A stretch of DNA of 12,081 bases, from NCBI GenBank assembly GCA_050945895.1, contig JBMNTU010000074.1, forward strand, positions 1 to 12,081, written 5' to 3'. Made by a program: the position numbers and the translations under genes. Below the pieces are notes generated by a model. The model was given only the letters and a program-made list of their open reading frames with translations. It had not been told where the DNA came from and made no database searches. This DNA is from JBMNTU01 sp050945895. Its GTDB lineage: Bacteria > Bacillota > Clostridia > Christensenellales > Christensenellaceae. Of this stretch, positions 6,249 to 12,081 are shown one piece after another. Position 1 is the stretch's first letter. The number at the start of each line of letters is the position of its first letter.

Positions 6249-6731
6249 ATGGAGCAGGATTTGCTGGAACAGTTTTTTACATCGATGATGCGTTTTAAAA
6301 AGATGGAGGCGGCGTTTTCGGCGGAGTGTGACATTCAAATGAATGAATTGGCGATCCTGCGGGGAATTGCCGGCGAATGCGACTGTGCGCAGTGCCCAGG
6401 CATCAACCTGAACATGCCGGATATCCAGGAAAAGCTGCAAATAACAAAACCTGCCGTATCTTATATTCTGAATGCGCTGGAAAAGAAAAATTACATCACG
6501 CGGGAAATCGACCCAAAAGACCGCCGGAAAATTTCCATCCAAATTACACAAGGGGGGAAGGCGGCAGCAAAACAGGGCGCGCAGCGGTGCGACGAAATGT
6601 GGGGTGCGCTGCTCGAATACTTTGGGGAAGAGGATATGCGGCTTTTGGTTCGGCTTTTGGCCCGCCTGGCAGATTTTGGAGATCGGCTAAAAACGGAAAA
6701 CGAATGCAAGGCAACCCAAAATCCGCGCTAA
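6249..6731 (+). CDS. MarR-family transcriptional regulator (MarR-1), cysteine-rich
   Basis: A 160-aa winged-helix repressor-type protein. The DNA-binding helix-turn-helix is at about 55-82 (PDIQEKLQITKPAVSYILNA) and the wing at about 83-100, with the MarR hallmark DPKDRRKI (88-95); flanking helices 1-25 and 115-145 form the dimer interface. A cluster C44-x-C46-x-x-C49 sits in the loop just before the DNA-binding domain, with further Cys at 27, 114 and 153; MarR proteins sensing oxidants or metals use Cys in comparable ways. The ATG at 6249 is chosen because AAGGAG lies at 6237-6242; an in-frame start further upstream would overlap the promoter. It is closely related to MarR-2 at 11274-11708 and has its own promoter and operator-like site. 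It converges with the clp operon, sharing a terminator with it. Confidence 0.88.
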   Translation: MEQDLLEQFFTSMMRFKKMEAAFSAECDIQMNELAILRGIAGECDCAQCPGINLNMPDIQEKLQITKPAVSYILNALEKKNYITREIDPKDRRKISIQITQGGKAAAKQGAQRCDEMWGALLEYFGEEDMRLLVRLLARLADFGDRLKTENECKATQNPR

Positions 6732-6784
6732 AAGATGACGGCACATGCCTGCCAAGCGCTTGAAAAACCATAAAAATTTGTATA

Positions 6785-6823
6785 AAAAAACATGGAGTTG
6801 CCCATCGCAGCTCCATGTTTTTT
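6785..6823. terminator. bidirectional intrinsic terminator between MarR-1 and the clp operon
   Basis: A 17-bp stem starting AAAAAACATGGAGTTGC (6785-6801), loop CCATC, then GCAGCTCCATGTTTTTT (6807-6823), with one G-T wobble. The A-run/T-run arrangement makes it work on both strands. It ends MarR-1 (stop 6731) from one side and the DUF1858 gene (stop 6864) from the other. Confidence 0.9.
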
Positions 6824-6863
6824 ACGTCCATAATTTCTTGTGTCCGGCGCAGATGCGCACCCG

Positions 6864-7070
6864 CTAACCTTGCTTTTGGTTGAGGTAGCCGTTCAGCTTG
6901 CCAACCAACTCGTCCGGATTGGCTCCGTGAACAGCGCATGCCTGTTCGATGCTTTCGCTCCTGGATGCCGGGCACCCAAGGCACTGCATTCCCATATCGG
7001 AAAAGAATTTCGCCGTTCCGGTATCGTAGTTCAATATATCGCCGATGATCGCATTTTTTGTAATGTCCAT
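6864..7070 (-). CDS. DUF1858 domain protein
   Basis: A 68-aa protein that is entirely the DUF1858 domain: N-terminal MDITKNAIIGDIL, then the family hallmark MQC-LGC (Cys30 and Cys33), a Ser-rich turn, Cys45 in an EQACAVHG helix, and a C-terminal helix. The family is small helical proteins with a conserved CxxC pair, often found alone in anaerobes or fused to hybrid-cluster or ScdA-like redox proteins; a thiol, metal or NO-related role is commonly suspected but not established. An AAGGAG site lies 8 bases before the ATG. It is the last gene of the clp operon, starting 42 bp after the peptidase gene and followed by the bidirectional terminator. Confidence 0.85.
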   Translation of the reverse strand: MDITKNAIIGDILNYDTGTAKFFSDMGMQCLGCPASRSESIEQACAVHGANPDELVGKLNGYLNQKQG

Positions 7071-7112
7071 GTTCTCTGCTCCTTTATATATCGTATTTGT
7101 TTGGGGGCGGGG

Positions 7113-7772
7113 TTATGCCGGTTCCAGCACAACAAACGCGCCGCCCTTTTTGGTTGTTTGCAGCCACAGGTCAAGGTCCAGCATCTGCCGCCCGCCCTGG
7201 TCGTACATTTGAGCACATAGCGCGCTGTTTGCTGCAATAAGCGTTACCCAATGCCAGCTTTCCAGGTTGGCCAGTGCGCCGTTTGAAAGGTTCAGGAACG
7301 CTACCGGCAAATCGTCTGCAAATGCGGTGGACAGGAAAGCAAAGACAGCATCCGTATACAGGCCGCTGTCTGCGGCTGGTATTTCCAAAACACGCGGGCG
7401 AATAATAATTCCGTTGTCTGCACCATATTGAACCCCGCCTTCGGCCAGCATAGAAGCCTTATCCACACCGCGCATGCCGGGGGTGACATACTGCCAGACG
7501 CGTTGCATCAGGCGAACCATATCTGCACGCTTTGTTCCGTCGCCGGCAAAAAGCGCCCCGCAGCTTTCCGGGCGCGTGGCCGCAAGGTACCACAGCAGGT
7601 TGGAAGCTGCGGTGGGCCCGCAACCGCTCATCCGCTGGAGCCAAGAAGGGTACCATACCTGGCTGGCGCCATACGAAATGCTGGCGCCGCTTTTTACCCA
7701 AAGCATCTCGGGCGAGCGTACGGAGGAGATCGCCAAAGAGGTCTGTTGTTGCAGAGTAGGAGCAGCCGTCAT
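7113..7772 (-). CDS. C39-like papain-fold cysteine peptidase, cytoplasmic
   Basis: A 219-aa protein with the layout of C39-like peptidases: oxyanion Gln46, nucleophile Cys51 in SGCGPTAASNLLWYL, catalytic His174 in ESWHWVTLIA, and a third acidic residue probably Asp191 (MYDQGG) ahead of the closing strand (GGAFVVLE). The 80-145 insert is helical and has no family I know. There is no signal peptide, membrane helix or ABC-transporter fusion, so it should act in the cytoplasm, unlike bacteriocin-leader C39 peptidases or secreted ones. Its ATG overlaps the clpC stop (ATGA, 7772-7769), indicating tight co-expression with the unfoldase. Possible roles are trimming peptides released by ClpCP, processing a specific partner, or a transglutaminase-like activity. 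Fold assignment likely; substrate unknown. Confidence 0.7.
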   Translation of the reverse strand: MTAAPTLQQQTSLAISSVRSPEMLWVKSGASISYGASQVWYPSWLQRMSGCGPTAASNLLWYLAATRPESCGALFAGDGTKRADMVRLMQRVWQYVTPGMRGVDKASMLAEGGVQYGADNGIIIRPRVLEIPAADSGLYTDAVFAFLSTAFADDLPVAFLNLSNGALANLESWHWVTLIAANSALCAQMYDQGGRQMLDLDLWLQTTKKGGAFVVLEPA

Positions 7773-10228
7773 GCGTCCACCAGCTTTCCGGCTGTCTGCC
7801 TTGTTTGTGCGCGAAGGAAAATTTCTCCGTCTTTTCCGGATACGGTAATTTTGTCTCCCGTAGAAAGGCCGTCTTCCAGCATCTTTTGGGCAACTTTTGT
7901 TTCCAAAACCGATTGGATTGCGCGGCGCAGCGGCCGTGCGCCGTAATCCGGGTCGAAGCCCTTATCGGCAAGTATATCGACGGCGCTGTCCTCCACCACC
8001 AGGCAAATGTCCCGCTGGGCCATGCGCCCGACCAGCCGATCGGTCAGGTTGCGCGCAATGGTGCGCACATGTTCTTTGCCAAGCTGGTGGAATACAATGG
8101 TTTCATCCAGCCGGTTCAAAAATTCCGGCGGGAAGGTTTTCTTTACTTCGTCCATTACCCTGCTTTTGATTAGCCCAGCCGAACGCGTTTCCCCGCTTTC
8201 TTCTATCCGGGAAAACCCCAGAGAGACCTTTCCTGTAATTTCCCGTGCACCAATATTCGACGTCATGGCAATGATCGTATTTTTAAAGCTGACCACACGT
8301 CCTTGCGCGTCTGTCAGCCTGCCATCGTCCATAATTTGCAGCAGGGTGTTCCACACGTCAGGGTGGGCTTTTTCAATCTCGTCAAACAGCACGATACTAT
8401 AAGGCTTGCGCCGCACCCGCTCGGTAAGCTGCCCGCCTTCGTCGTATCCTACATAGCCGGGGGGCGACCCAATAAGCCGGGAAACGGTATGCCGCTCCAT
8501 ATATTCGGACATATCCAGGCGAATGATAGACTCCTCGTCCTGGAACATTACCTCGGCCAATGCCCGGCAAAGCTCGGTTTTACCCACACCGGTGGGGCCG
8601 AGGAACAGAAAAGAGCCGGTAGGCCGGTTTGGCTCTGCAACGCCTGTACGCCCCCTGCGGATGGCCTGCGCCACGGCGGTTACCGCCTCGTCCTGGCCAA
8701 TCACTCGCTTGTGTAGTTCATCCTCCAGCCTCAGCAGCCGTTCGCTTTCATCCTGCGTCAGCATGGTTGCAGGAATTTTTGTCCACGCGGAAACCACTTC
8801 GGCTACGTCCTCCGCATCCACGCGGCTGCCCTGGGTGCGCTGCCATTCGTCTTGTTTTTCCTTCAGTTGGCGCTCCAAATCGGCCTTGTGGTCGCGCAGG
8901 CTGGCAGCGCGCTCATACTCCTGCGCTGCGGCGGCTTCCAGCTTTGCGTTTTGTATGGAGCCAATCTCTTCGTCCAGCGCTTGCAGGTGCGGGGGCACTG
9001 TTATGCCGCGTGTGCGGATACGGGCGGCCGCCTCGTCCAGCAGGTCAATTGCCTTATCCGGCAGGAAGCGGTCCTGTATATACCGTTCGGACAGCTCTAC
9101 CGCTGCCGTAACCGCATCGTCGGTAATGGTAAGCTCGTGGAACGATTCGTACCGTTCGCGCAGGCCCATTAAAATCTGTATACTGTCTTCACGCGTGGGC
9201 TGCTCTACCATAACCGGCTGAAAACGGCGCTCCAAGGCGGCGTCCTTTTCAATGTGCTTCCGGTATTCCTTAAGGGTGGTCGCGCCGATCACCTGTAGCT
9301 CGCCGCGGCCTAAAACAGGCTTGAAAATATTGGCGGCGTCCATCGTTCCCTCGCCCGAGCCGGCGCCTGCGCCGACCAGCATATGAAGCTCGTCTAAAAA
9401 CAATATGACGTCGCCGGCCTTTATGGCGTCATCCAAAAATGCCTGGATGCGTTCTTCAAAGTCGCCCCGGAAGCGTGTTCCGGAAATCATACCCGTTAAG
9501 TCGAGCGAAAGGATGCGCTTTTCCTTGAGGTTTTTGGGAACGCGGCCCTCTACAATGCGCTGGGCGAGCCCCTCTGCGACTGCAGTCTTGCCCACGCCCG
9601 GCTCGCCGATCAGCACCGGATTGTTCTTTGTGCGGCGGGATAGGACTTGTACCAGCCGCTCTGCTTCGCTTTCGCGCCCGATCATCGGGTCGAGCTTTCC
9701 GGACTGCGCCGCAGCGGTTAGGTCACGGCTGAAACGGTCCAGCGTTTTGGAAGCTTTATTTTGCTCCGGCTTTGTTTCCCAGCCGGCAGATTGCATCCGT
9801 GCGGTCAGTTCCTGGGCAATGCTATCCGGGTCCAGGTCTAAAGACAGGATTAGTTGGCATGCAGCATTCTTTCTTTCCCGCAGTACGCCAATAAGCAAAT
9901 GCTCCGGGTCGATTTTTTCGCAGTGCGTTTCCTCCGCCAGCTTCCCGGCATTTTTGATGATCTTCTCCATCTCGCCGGAAAATTGCAGCACACGCATACC
10001 GCCTGTGTTTGCCGTATTGCCGCCCGATTGCTGGACATATGCTGCAATCAGGTCGGCCTCGAGGCCGTGGTTTTTTAATACGCGGGCGGCGGCCCCGCCT
10101 TCTTTTGCCACGCCCCACAAAACATGCTCACTTCCAATAAAATCGTGCCCCATTTGTGCAGCAAACTGAAGAACGGATTGAAAGAGCGCTGCTGTCCGGC
10201 TGCTGTATGCCTCTTGGTTAAGGTTCAT
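7769..10228 (-). CDS. clpC: ClpC-type AAA+ unfoldase of the ClpCP protease
   Basis: An 819-aa two-ring AAA+ ATPase, the usual ClpC length, that unfolds substrates and feeds them to ClpP in the cytoplasm. The Clp-N double repeat spans about 1-145. Glutamates in GSEH (E34) and DPEH (E109) sit where B. subtilis ClpC binds phospho-arginine. D1 has Walker A GEPGVGKTA (208-216) and Walker B VILFLDE (274-280). A middle domain with a UVR-like helix pair (about 418-456, YERAASLRDHKADLERQ) marks it as ClpC rather than ClpA or ClpB. D2 has Walker A GPTGVGKTE (544-552) and Walker B IVLFDE (612-617), and LGF (670-672) is the ClpP-docking loop. Strong AGGAGG six bases before the ATG. Its start overlaps the McsA-like gene by 11 bp and its stop overlaps the peptidase start. 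Confidence 0.95.
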   Translation of the reverse strand: MNLNQEAYSSRTAALFQSVLQFAAQMGHDFIGSEHVLWGVAKEGGAAARVLKNHGLEADLIAAYVQQSGGNTANTGGMRVLQFSGEMEKIIKNAGKLAEETHCEKIDPEHLLIGVLRERKNAACQLILSLDLDPDSIAQELTARMQSAGWETKPEQNKASKTLDRFSRDLTAAAQSGKLDPMIGRESEAERLVQVLSRRTKNNPVLIGEPGVGKTAVAEGLAQRIVEGRVPKNLKEKRILSLDLTGMISGTRFRGDFEERIQAFLDDAIKAGDVILFLDELHMLVGAGAGSGEGTMDAANIFKPVLGRGELQVIGATTLKEYRKHIEKDAALERRFQPVMVEQPTREDSIQILMGLRERYESFHELTITDDAVTAAVELSERYIQDRFLPDKAIDLLDEAAARIRTRGITVPPHLQALDEEIGSIQNAKLEAAAAQEYERAASLRDHKADLERQLKEKQDEWQRTQGSRVDAEDVAEVVSAWTKIPATMLTQDESERLLRLEDELHKRVIGQDEAVTAVAQAIRRGRTGVAEPNRPTGSFLFLGPTGVGKTELCRALAEVMFQDEESIIRLDMSEYMERHTVSRLIGSPPGYVGYDEGGQLTERVRRKPYSIVLFDEIEKAHPDVWNTLLQIMDDGRLTDAQGRVVSFKNTIIAMTSNIGAREITGKVSLGFSRIEESGETRSAGLIKSRVMDEVKKTFPPEFLNRLDETIVFHQLGKEHVRTIARNLTDRLVGRMAQRDICLVVEDSAVDILADKGFDPDYGARPLRRAIQSVLETKVAQKMLEDGLSTGDKITVSGKDGEIFLRAQTRQTAGKLVDA

Positions 10229-10586
10229 GCGTTACCTCCTCTTGCTCTATGGCGGCTATGCGGTCGCGCAGGCGCGCCGCTTCCTCGTAGTTTTCCTGTT
10301 CGGAAGCGTCCTCCATGCGAGCCCGCAGCGAAGAGAGCCGCATATTCCGCTTGATGTGTTCTTTCATATCGGCAGGGAAAGGGTCGCTTCCGGTTTCCCG
10401 TGGGGTCTCTTTTCCGGGCCACCAGCCGGTAAAGGACGTAAATGCATCCTTTTGGCCTGTCATTTTTGCAAACTGCCACATTTGCTCCAGGCACTTTTCG
10501 CAGATGTGTACTTCGTACTGCGTTCCCATCCAATTTGCTATGAATGTTTTATCGGCTTCTCGCTGGCCGCAGTTTTGGCATAGCAT
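10218..10586 (-). CDS. short McsA-like protein (CxxC zinc site plus UVR domain)
   Basis: A 122-aa protein with Cys3-x-x-Cys6 (MLCQNC) and Cys29-x-x-Cys32 (CEKC) forming one four-cysteine zinc site, a variable linker, and a C-terminal UVR motif (about 82-118, LRARMEDASEQENYEEAARL). This is the McsA architecture. McsA works with the arginine kinase McsB and with ClpC in Firmicutes heat and metal stress. Known McsA proteins are usually longer and have two zinc motifs, so this is a reduced version. No McsB gene follows; clpC comes directly, overlapping by 11 bp. The ATG at 10586 has AAGGAG about 12 bases upstream, rather far. It likely acts as a ClpC adaptor or activator. Confidence 0.8.
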   Translation of the reverse strand: MLCQNCGQREADKTFIANWMGTQYEVHICEKCLEQMWQFAKMTGQKDAFTSFTGWWPGKETPRETGSDPFPADMKEHIKRNMRLSSLRARMEDASEQENYEEAARLRDRIAAIEQEEVTHEP

Positions 10587-10641
10587 ATCTCAGAATCACT
10601 CCTTTTCGGTTATTTTGTTATTTATATTGTTTGCCGTTGGG

Positions 10642-11229
10642 TCACGCAGCCTGGGAAGCCAAAATTTCATCGATGATCCCGTATTCGCGGGCTTCTTCTG
10701 CGCTCATAAAATAGTCGCGCTCACAATCCTGTACGACCTTTTCCAGGGGCTGGCCGGTGTTTTCGGATAAAATCTTATTCAGCTTGTCTTTTGTTTTTAG
10801 TATTTGCTCGGCCTGTATTTGAATGTCGGTCGCCTGTCCGCGGCTGCCACCCGAGGGCTGGTGGATCATAATTTCCGCATTTGGAAGGGCGATACGCTTT
10901 CCCTTTGCCCCGCTGGACAGCAAAAACGCGCCCATGGAGGCGGCCATGCCAATACAGATGGTGGAAACATCGGGCTTTATGTAGTTCATTGTATCGTAAA
11001 TAGCCATTCCGGCAGTTACCGACCCGCCTGGGCTATTGATATAAAGCTGGATGTCTTTTTCCGGATCTTGGGACTCCAGGAATAGCAACTGCGCTGTCAC
11101 GAGGTTTGCCGTCGTATCGTTTACCTCTTCGGTTAAAAAAACGATCCGGTCGTTCAAAAGTCTGGAAAAAATGTCATACGACCGCTCTCCGCGGCTGGTT
11201 TGCTCTACAACATAGGGTACTAAATTCAT
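10642..11229 (-). CDS. clpP: ClpP, proteolytic subunit of ATP-dependent Clp protease
   Basis: A 195-aa serine peptidase of normal length that forms the tetradecameric chamber partnered by ClpC or ClpX. The catalytic triad is visible: Ser98 in GMAASMGA, His123 in MIHQPSGG, Asp172 in ERDYFMSAEEA. The glycine-rich SPGGSV strand and the N-terminal processing region (MNLVPYVVEQTSRGERSYD) are typical of housekeeping ClpP. AAGGAG lies nine bases before the ATG. It is the second gene of the operon, 44 bp after MarR-2 and 55 bp before the McsA-like gene. In many Firmicutes clpP is separate from clpC or lies beside clpX, so its presence between a MarR gene and mcsA/clpC is unusual. Confidence 0.95.
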   Translation of the reverse strand: MNLVPYVVEQTSRGERSYDIFSRLLNDRIVFLTEEVNDTTANLVTAQLLFLESQDPEKDIQLYINSPGGSVTAGMAIYDTMNYIKPDVSTICIGMAASMGAFLLSSGAKGKRIALPNAEIMIHQPSGGSRGQATDIQIQAEQILKTKDKLNKILSENTGQPLEKVVQDCERDYFMSAEEAREYGIIDEILASQAA

Positions 11230-11273
11230 AACGATGGTCTCCTTTTCTTGTTTTGTATCTTAAGATGGCTAAA

Positions 11274-11708
11274 TTATATTTCTTCAATAATCTTTATCAG
11301 GCGGGAAATCAGGCCGATCAGCTGCTTTGTGCTGGCTGCGCCAAACCGTTCCAAAACTTCATTAAGCTCCCGGTCGTAACAGCACATTCCGCTCTCCAGT
11401 TCTTTTTGGCCGGCAGGCGTCAGCGTAACGGTGATTTTTCTTCGGTCGGACGGGTCGATGGTGCGGGTAATGTATCCCTTTTTCTCCAGGCCGTTCAGTG
11501 TTTGCGAAACCGCGGGCTTGGATAGGTGCAATACCTGCTGGATTTCCGAAACGTTCATGCCTTTTCCTCCGCAAACGCAACCCGAAGACGCCTTTCCCAT
11601 AACCACCAACTCTGAAAATTGAAGTTGGTCTTTTTGTCCGGCACAGATATCCACTTTTTTGAAGCGCATGATTGCGCCCACAAAAGCTTCCTTCAGTTCT
11701 GGTTCCAA
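11274..11708 (-). CDS. MarR-family transcriptional regulator (MarR-2), head of the clp operon
   Basis: A 144-aa winged-helix protein paralogous to MarR-1. Recognition-helix region KPAVSQTLNGLEKKGYITR (64-82) and wing hallmark DPSDRRKI (85-92); by hand alignment 24 of 36 residues are identical to MarR-1 across this part. Cys44-x-Cys46 matches the CxC of MarR-1 at the same residue numbers, the third Cys of MarR-1's cluster is missing, and Cys22, Cys109 and Cys110 are additional. The start is TTG at 11708, chosen because AGGAG lies seven bases upstream; no ATG is better placed. It heads the clp operon and has a consensus promoter with a 19-bp operator-like site in the leader, so it probably represses its own operon, taking the place CtsR holds in classical clpC operons. 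Confidence 0.9.
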   Translation of the reverse strand: MEPELKEAFVGAIMRFKKVDICAGQKDQLQFSELVVMGKASSGCVCGGKGMNVSEIQQVLHLSKPAVSQTLNGLEKKGYITRTIDPSDRRKITVTLTPAGQKELESGMCCYDRELNEVLERFGAASTKQLIGLISRLIKIIEEI

Positions 11709-11723
11709 AGCAACGCTCCTCCC

Positions 11724-11742
11724 TTAATATTTAAACACTTAA
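11724..11742 (-). promoter_or_regulatory. candidate MarR operator in front of MarR-2 / clp operon
   Basis: Minus-strand TTAAGTGTTTAAATATTAA, with TTAA at both ends and a central TTTAAA. It begins 17 bases after the -10 and runs into the GGGAGGAG ribosome site, so a bound protein would block early elongation and translation start. It is the closest relative of the MarR-1 site (16 of 19 identical). Confidence 0.6.
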
Positions 11743-11759
11743 CAATTTAGTTTTAAATT

Positions 11760-11788
11760 ATATTACTTTTAATTGATTGCGATGTCAA
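11760..11788 (-). promoter_or_regulatory. promoter of the MarR-2 / clp operon
   Basis: Perfect TTGACA on the minus strand (11788-11783), 17-bp spacer, TAATAT (11765-11760). The arrangement predicts a leader of about 45 bases before the TTG start. No CtsR-type heptamer repeat (GGTCAAA NAN GGTCAAA) or CIRCE element is visible near it. Confidence 0.75.
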
Positions 11789-11980
11789 TACAATTTGAAT
11801 TTGTTTACAAATTCGTCATTTCTGGCAAAAAAGGTTTCCAAAACCGCGTATTCGAAATATCATTGCCTATTTCTTTTGCTTTTTCGAAATCGCTGTTTAT
11901 GTTTCGTGCGTAATAAACGAATCTGTGAAATTGGCGCTGTCGTAACGTTTGCAGGGGTATTTGGTCGCAAAGGCAGCAGT
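11785..11980 (-). pseudogene. possible 3' remnant of a decayed gene, unidentified
   Basis: On the minus strand a frame with no start codon ends at the TGA at 11787-11785 and reads protein-like at its end (NSDFEKAKEIGNDISNTRF, then WKPFFARNDEFVNKFKLY). The part upstream reads better in another frame (KYPCKRYDSANFTDSFITHE then stop), as if a frameshift had occurred near 11890. The sense is lost at about 11980, where an IS-like terminus begins. I recognise no family. It could be chance in AT-rich DNA. Confidence 0.3.
11797..11814. repeat. perfect 8-bp-arm dyad upstream of the clp promoter
   Basis: GAATTTGTTTACAAATTC, a complete palindrome with a two-base centre, nine bases upstream of the -35 of the clp operon promoter. 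It overlaps an imperfect ACAATTTGAATTTGT, which is reminiscent of OhrR-type MarR sites. The position suits an activator or second repressor. It may also be incidental, because it falls inside the possible gene remnant listed separately. Confidence 0.4.
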
Positions 11981-12081
11981 GTCTGTTTTTGTTAATCTAA
12001 AAATACAGCAAATGGTCACCAAAAATACAGCACATGCCCAGAGATAAAACGGGCATCTCAGCACCGAGCTAAAACTGCTAT
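11980..12081. mobile_element. probable IS21-family terminus (runs off right edge)
   Basis: From TGTCTGTTTTTGTTAATCT at 11980 there follow two copies of AAAAATACAGCA (11999-12010 and 12021-12032), separated by AATGGTCACC. IS21-family ends typically start with TGT and carry such internal direct repeats (L1/L2 or R1/R2), often containing a GGTCA-like segment and AAAAATACA-like repeats. No istA or istB coding sequence is within the window, so the call rests on the terminus only. The last 50 bases also contain ATGCCC/GGGCAT (12034-12056) and GAGAT/ATCTC pairings that overlap and cannot form together as simple hairpins. Confidence 0.4.

Noticed and set aside
8523..9221. Plus-strand open frame of 232 codons opposite clpC
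   Set aside because: Ser- and Arg-rich shadow of the ClpC coding strand with no recognisable domain.
9405..10169. Plus-strand open frame of 254 codons opposite the clpC N-terminal part
   Set aside because: It is antisense to the well-supported Clp-N and D1 regions, has Ser/Arg-rich low-information sequence, and has no ribosome site; a by-product of codon bias on the other strand.
11709..11830. CtsR operator or CIRCE element in front of the clp operon
   Set aside because: I looked for GGTCAAA-type repeats and for the TTAGCACTC-N9-GAGTGCTAA inverted repeat; neither is present.
12034..12060. Terminator or pseudoknot at ATGCCC...GGGCAT
   Set aside because: The two possible stems overlap, there is no T-run, and the sequence lies inside the putative IS end; not supportable as a separate feature.
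1..12081. CRISPR array, tRNA or rRNA genes
   Set aside because: No regularly spaced repeat-spacer pattern, no cloverleaf with GTTCRA arm and no rRNA-like segment noticed by eye. Covariance-model searches were not possible.

Overview
The window looks like a piece of a Clostridia-type Firmicutes chromosome. The evidence is the ClpC/ClpP/McsA-type protein quality-control genes, Shine-Dalgarno sites of the AGGAGG/AAGGAG type, a CotH-type protein, a DUF1858 protein and intermediate G+C coding DNA with AT-rich promoters. The exact genus cannot be read from the sequence. Both edges look like ends of insertion sequences: an IS3-family element on the left (its OrfA start runs off the edge) and, less certainly, an IS21-type terminus on the right.

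Region 1 (1-3561, all minus strand) is a three-gene envelope/polysaccharide operon. In order of transcription it holds a 235-aa two-helix membrane protein, a 501-aa CotH-like lipoprotein with a C-terminal membrane anchor (ATGA overlap with the gene before), and a BcsA-like processive family 2 glycosyltransferase. The glycosyltransferase has all its catalytic motifs but is cut off after about 400 residues by the IS3 element. Region 2 (3562-4080) is non-coding. It has an AT-rich promoter zone with short tandem repeats and a perfect 18-bp-arm hairpin. Region 3 (4081-5622, minus) is a 513-aa protein with an N-terminal helix-turn-helix and no recognised effector domain; a promoter sits so close to its ATG that the mRNA may be leaderless.

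Region 4 (5623-6860) holds a plus-strand promoter, a small secreted-peptide gene that appears frameshifted, and a MarR-family regulator (MarR-1), closed by a strong bidirectional terminator. Region 5 (6864-11708, all minus) is the centrepiece: an operon of MarR-2, clpP, a short McsA-like zinc/UVR protein, clpC, a cytoplasmic papain-fold (C39-like) cysteine peptidase coupled to clpC by an ATGA overlap, and a DUF1858 CxxC protein. It resembles the ctsR-mcsA-mcsB-clpC stress operon of Firmicutes, but CtsR is replaced by a MarR protein, no McsB arginine kinase is present, and a peptidase and a thiol protein are added.

MarR-1 and MarR-2 are paralogues (24 of 36 identical residues across the recognition helix and wing by my hand alignment). 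They share a CxC motif at residues 44-46 and have near-identical 19-bp sites (TTAAGTGTTTA...ATTAA) just upstream of their start codons. The 10-base core of this site occurs once more, upstream of the envelope operon. My inference is a thiol- or metal-responsive Clp proteolysis locus controlled by two cross-talking MarR repressors.
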